From the NCBI GenBank assembly GCA_934633695.1, contig CAKTYT010000001.1, positions 62,001 through 126,000 on the forward strand: DNA of 64,000 nt, in the 5' to 3' direction. Under the pieces are notes generated by a model. That model was not told where the DNA came from and searched no databases. It saw nothing but the letters and a program-made list of their open reading frames with translations. This DNA comes from an uncultured Clostridia bacterium (lineage in GTDB: Bacteria; Bacillota; Clostridia; Christensenellales; CAG-138). Numbering within the stretch: the first letter of the stretch is position 1; each line of letters starts with the position of its first letter. Below, piece after piece: positions 61,603-64,000 of this stretch. A program made the translations under genes and the position numbers.

Positions 61603-61772
61603 AGGTAAGTACTATTGCGGACTTTAAGAATTGTGCCGCATTGCACGTTACCTGCATGAACAGTGTCTTAACAGGTGGGGTGACCGCAGAAATGCGGTTT
61701 TTTAAGAGCCACGAGTTAGTGTTCTCTAACTGACGACACAGGGGTTGACTATGAATTTAATCAATGCCCCAA
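61603..61772 (+). promoter_or_regulatory. Highly foldable 5' leader, candidate cis-regulatory RNA
   Basis: Several pairings are visible: AGGTAA (61603-61608) with TTACCT (61648-61653); TGCGG (61616-61620) with CCGCA (61636-61640); GTGT (61663-61666) with ACAC (61736-61739) enclosing CTTAA/TTAAG (61667-61671 with 61702-61706), ACCGCA/TGCGGT (61683-61698) and AGTTAG/CTAACT (61714-61731); then GGGG/CCCC (61741-61770). TGCGG and CCGCA each occur twice, so alternative pairings could form or break the terminator hairpin. I cannot assign it to a known riboswitch or T-box class. A 46-codon frame starting at 61593 overlaps it, but its ATG lies at or before the expected transcription start. Confidence 0.5.
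61683..61703 (+). terminator. Intrinsic terminator within the leader
   Basis: ACCGCA (61683-61688), tetraloop GAAA, TGCGGT (61693-61698), then five further Ts to 61703. It lies between the promoter at 61564 and the downstream gene, as an attenuator would. Confidence 0.75.
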
Positions 61773-61794
61773 ATGATTGAAGGAGAAAAGCAAT

Positions 61795-62459
61795 ATGGCA
61801 GAGAAAATTGAACTATCAGGGGTATCGGAAACAATGCTTCAAGCGGAGTCATTGCACGCACAATTGTACTTGATAAACTGGTAAAACAATGGTTGAAAGA
61901 GCATTCGGATGCGGTCGTTGTCAATATTGCCTGCGGCCTTGATACGCGATGTTACCGAATGAGCGGTTATATCCACTGGTATAATCTCGACTTGCCTGAA
62001 ACCATTGCCGTACGGGAAAAGATTCTGCCTGAGAATGGTGTAATCTCGCAAATTGCCATGTCGGCCATGGAGAATTGGGGCAACAAGATTACAGAACAGG
62101 GAAGGTCAACATTGATTATTATCGAGGGATTGACAATGTATTTGTCAGAAGCAGACGTAAGACGCATATTCGATATAATCGCTGAGTGTTTCGACAGTGC
62201 AACTGTACTTGTGGAAACCATGAATCCTTGGATTGTAAAGCATTTCAAGGAAAAGTCTATTGATGCAAGCAATGCAAAGTTTACATGGAGTGTAAAGAAT
62301 GGAACAGACCTTGCCGCAATGCTGACGATCTTTCGATTGATCGGTGAACATAGCTTGACGGAGGGCATGGCGGAGTTTGTGCCGATTTATAGGGTTTTGG
62401 ATAAATTTTCTGCTATACGGAATGTGTCAAATAAAATTATTGTACTCGAGCGGTGCTGA
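61795..62459 (+). pseudogene. Leucine carboxyl methyltransferase (LCM)-family methyltransferase, disrupted by internal deletion
   Basis: The 5' end is intact: ATG at 61795 after GGAGA, encoding AEKIELSGVSETML, a typical start of LCM-family O-methyltransferases. This frame stops at 61884. The rest of the family sequence continues in another frame from about 61833 (SSGVIARTIVLDK, then VVNIACGLDTRCYRM with the SAM-binding site, WYNLDLPETIAVR, LIIIEGLTMYLSEADV) to 62459. Roughly 45-50 codons that normally lie between these parts are missing and the junction is out of frame. A start at 61893 would give 188 residues without the N-terminal region. It is most likely a pseudogene; a sequencing error cannot explain the missing codons. 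Confidence 0.75.
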
Positions 62460-62660
62460 AAAGTCTTAATGATATTCCTTGAAAATACCGGAAAGTCGCG
62501 GCAGGTTTTTTCGGGACTCAGAACGTGCAATGCCGTGCCGTAACGGATGGGATTTAACGAAAAATTAAGCCTGTATAAATAAAAAGGGTCGATCTCGCAT
62601 CAAGACCCGGAAATGAGAGAGCAATATGTCAAAAAAAGCAACGGAATTTCAAAAAAAGAA

Positions 62661-63488
62661 ATGAGCAGAATGTACCGAGGCAAGAAGATATTCAAACCCC
62701 TGAACACAGGCTGGATAGATGAACACACGGCTTGTGTCCGCGAATGGGTGGCAAACATCTTTTTCTATCGCAAGGGAGGTACTACGATAATGATTGATGC
62801 CGGATATAACTACGATCGGCTGGAGGAAAGAATGGGCTGGCTTGGAATAGACCCGGGAACTATTCGTCATATTCTGATTATGCATCAGGATACCGATCAT
62901 GTGGGTGCGGTAGAGGACGACAGCTTGGGTTTGTTCAGGGAAGCAACGCTCTATATCGGGGAGACGGAAAATCGTTATCTGACCGGTGAGACTCGCCGCA
63001 GGGTCATTTATCGTCTGTATAAGCTCCCTCAGGTGACAATTAACAACAGAAAAGTGCTTCTGCATGACGGTCAGGTATTCGACATTGACGGTATAAGAAT
63101 TGAGTGCTTTCTTGTCCCCGGTCACACGTGGGGACATATGGTGTATCTCATTGACGACAAGTACCTCTTCACGGGAGATACGATCTGGTTTGGTGCGGAC
63201 GGTGGATACAGCTTCATTTCCGCACTGGCGGAGAACAATAAGCTGGCAGTCAGGTCACTGACAGAGCTGCAATCAAGGCTGGAGTCTCGCGGACTGCACC
63301 CGATATTCCTCACGGGGCACACCGGATGGACAGACAACTTTGAGTTTGCTTTTGCACATAAGGATGAGCTTTGCTCACCGTTTAGAAAAAGAGTGCATGA
63401 TCCTGCTGCACCCTATGATGCTTACGACGAGTCCGACGACACGGAGAAAAATGCGAAAAGCGGGTATTTGAAAGGAATAGGAAGATGA
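62661..63488 (+). CDS. Metallo-beta-lactamase fold hydrolase
   Basis: The 275-residue protein has an MBL fold: TTIMIDAGYNYDRLEE, the metal motif ILIMHQDTDHVGAVE (H-x-D-x-D-H, first His shifted from the usual HxHxDH), VPGHTWGHMVYLID with the next His, FTGDTIWFGADGG with Asp, and ITGHTGWTD-like FLTGHTGWTDN with the last His. The start is uncertain. ATG at 62661 (MSRMYRGKKIF) overlaps the TGA of a 12-codon frame beginning at 62626 (MSKKATEFQKKK), which looks like the genuine N-terminus one base out of frame across a run of seven As. A further in-frame ATG is at 62613. The substrate is unknown. The next gene overlaps its stop (ATGA). Confidence 0.85.
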   Translation: MSRMYRGKKIFKPLNTGWIDEHTACVREWVANIFFYRKGGTTIMIDAGYNYDRLEERMGWLGIDPGTIRHILIMHQDTDHVGAVEDDSLGLFREATLYIGETENRYLTGETRRRVIYRLYKLPQVTINNRKVLLHDGQVFDIDGIRIECFLVPGHTWGHMVYLIDDKYLFTGDTIWFGADGGYSFISALAENNKLAVRSLTELQSRLESRGLHPIFLTGHTGWTDNFEFAFAHKDELCSPFRKRVHDPAAPYDAYDESDDTEKNAKSGYLKGIGR

Positions 63489-64000
63489 AAGTATATGAGT
63501 TCGGTGCTAAAAATGCACCTGTAATTATGTTGCTTCCCGGCACTTGCTGTCACTGGAAGGGAAACTTCGGGCATGTAATTCCCATGTTGGCACAGGATTT
63601 TCGTGTTCTATGTGTCAGCTATGACGGGTTTGACGAAACGGAACAGTCAGAATTTCCCTCAATGATTGAGGAAACAGAGAAAATTGAAGCTTATATAAGA
63701 ACGCACTGCGGCGGGTATATCCTGGCGGCTTACGGATGTTCTCTGGGCGGCTCTTTCGTGGGGCTGCTGGTATCACGGCAGAATATCCATATGGATTACG
63801 GCATTCTGAGCAGCTCGGATTTGGATCAGGCATCCAAATGTGCGGCCAAAATTCAGACAGGACTTTTGATGCCGATAGTTTACCCATTGATTCGGGATGG
63901 ACGATTCAAGAGCAGGCTTTTGCAAAAGAGGATGGAGAAACGTGCGTTGCAGATGGGCGGCTACGTAAAGGCCTTCATGGAGATGTTTGGCGGTGCACGT
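63485..64000 (+). CDS. Alpha/beta hydrolase, 3'-truncated by window edge
   Basis: The frame opens with ATG at 63485, overlapping the upstream TGA (ATGA), and stays open to the window end (172 codons). It is an alpha/beta hydrolase: PVIMLLPGTCCHWKGNF is the oxyanion-hole strand and loop, VLCVSYDGFDET follows, and AAYGCSLGGSFVG is the nucleophile elbow (G-x-S-x-G, Ser at about residue 95). The acid and His of the triad would lie beyond the edge. With the MBL-fold gene and the methyltransferase remnant it forms an accessory cluster; esterase or lactonase activity is only a guess. Confidence 0.85.
   Translation, partial: MKVYEFGAKNAPVIMLLPGTCCHWKGNFGHVIPMLAQDFRVLCVSYDGFDETEQSEFPSMIEETEKIEAYIRTHCGGYILAAYGCSLGGSFVGLLVSRQNIHMDYGILSSSDLDQASKCAAKIQTGLLMPIVYPLIRDGRFKSRLLQKRMEKRALQMGGYVKAFMEMFGGAR

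Noticed and set aside
61660..61703. T-box riboswitch
   Set aside because: AACAGGTGGGGTGACCGC resembles the T-box block, but the leader upstream is only about 70 bases, too short for stem I and the specifier loop, and the downstream gene is not an aminoacyl-tRNA or amino acid gene.
61593..61733. A 46-codon open frame (MCEKVSTIADFKN...) upstream of the methyltransferase remnant
   Set aside because: Its ATG immediately follows the -10 element, before the expected transcription start, and it has no ribosome site. It lies over a region dense in stems, so I treat it as chance coding within a structured leader.
61732..61790. Hammerhead ribozyme core (CTGACGA)
   Set aside because: The CUGANGA word is present, but no matching stem II followed by GAAA and no stem III could be drawn.

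Overview
The window looks like a low-to-medium GC member of the class Clostridia (Bacillota). A spore germination protease (gpr) and a YlbJ-type sporulation membrane protein indicate an endospore former. Housekeeping blocks have clostridial order (tig-clpP-clpX, rsmD-coaD-ylbJ-tmcAL-ackA-yceD-rpmF, plsX-acpP-rnc-smc-ftsY), lipoprotein signals are Gram-positive in style, and promoters are near-consensus sigma-A with 17-nt spacers. I cannot name a genus. Most of the window is chromosomal core with short intergenic gaps; no prophage, insertion sequence or CRISPR array was seen.

Layout. 1-6151: recD2 (left-truncated), comFC, rimI, ridA, comEC (without its nuclease-like domain) and holA, all rightward. 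6257-11884: a secreted CHAP/peptidoglycan-binding protein, a UPF0489 protein, then tig-clpP-clpX; the trigger factor ends in a Cys/His-rich tail. 12009-15941: FAH-family hydrolase, rqcH, gpr, rpsT. 16016-23640: leftward genes for an orphan substrate-binding lipoprotein, a zinc-ribbon protein, a small membrane protein, an rRNA methyltransferase and a heterodimeric ABC exporter. The exporter is preceded by its own promoter, a 35-codon Cys-rich leader ORF and a strong intrinsic terminator, which looks like an attenuation-controlled resistance or efflux operon. 23909-25882: groES-groEL. 25947-27753: NUDIX hydrolase and ArsB-type permease.

27964-34681: a lipoprotein, a YhaM-like nuclease, then citrate lyase accessory genes (citD, citC, fused citX-citG) without the catalytic subunits, interrupted by a membrane-anchored repeat/RCC1-propeller protein, and murI. 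34788-37947: carbamate kinase and the serC-serA operon. 38269-38360: tRNA-Ser(GGA). 38943-46696: DUF885 lipoprotein, a degenerate large serine recombinase, recX, birA, nnr, an amidohydrolase and 5-formyl-THF cyclo-ligase. 46699-54376: rsmD, coaD, a protein built from 11-residue repeats, ylbJ, tmcAL, ackA, yceD, rpmF and an APH-fold kinase. 54434-61402: ftsY, smc, rnc, acpP, plsX (leftward).

61564-64000: a promoter and an elaborately foldable leader with an internal terminator lead to a broken LCM-family methyltransferase (out-of-frame internal deletion). A metallo-beta-lactamase-fold hydrolase follows, whose apparent N-terminus is one base out of frame, then an alpha/beta hydrolase cut by the window edge. 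This last part looks like a decaying or recently rearranged accessory cluster.

The observations I consider most worth following are the exporter leader/attenuator (23443-23701), the folded leader upstream of the methyltransferase pseudogene (61603-61772), the 11-residue-repeat protein (47788-48768), the RCC1 protein inside the citrate lyase accessory operon, and the degenerate recombinase. All function calls rest on motif recognition by eye; no database search was run.
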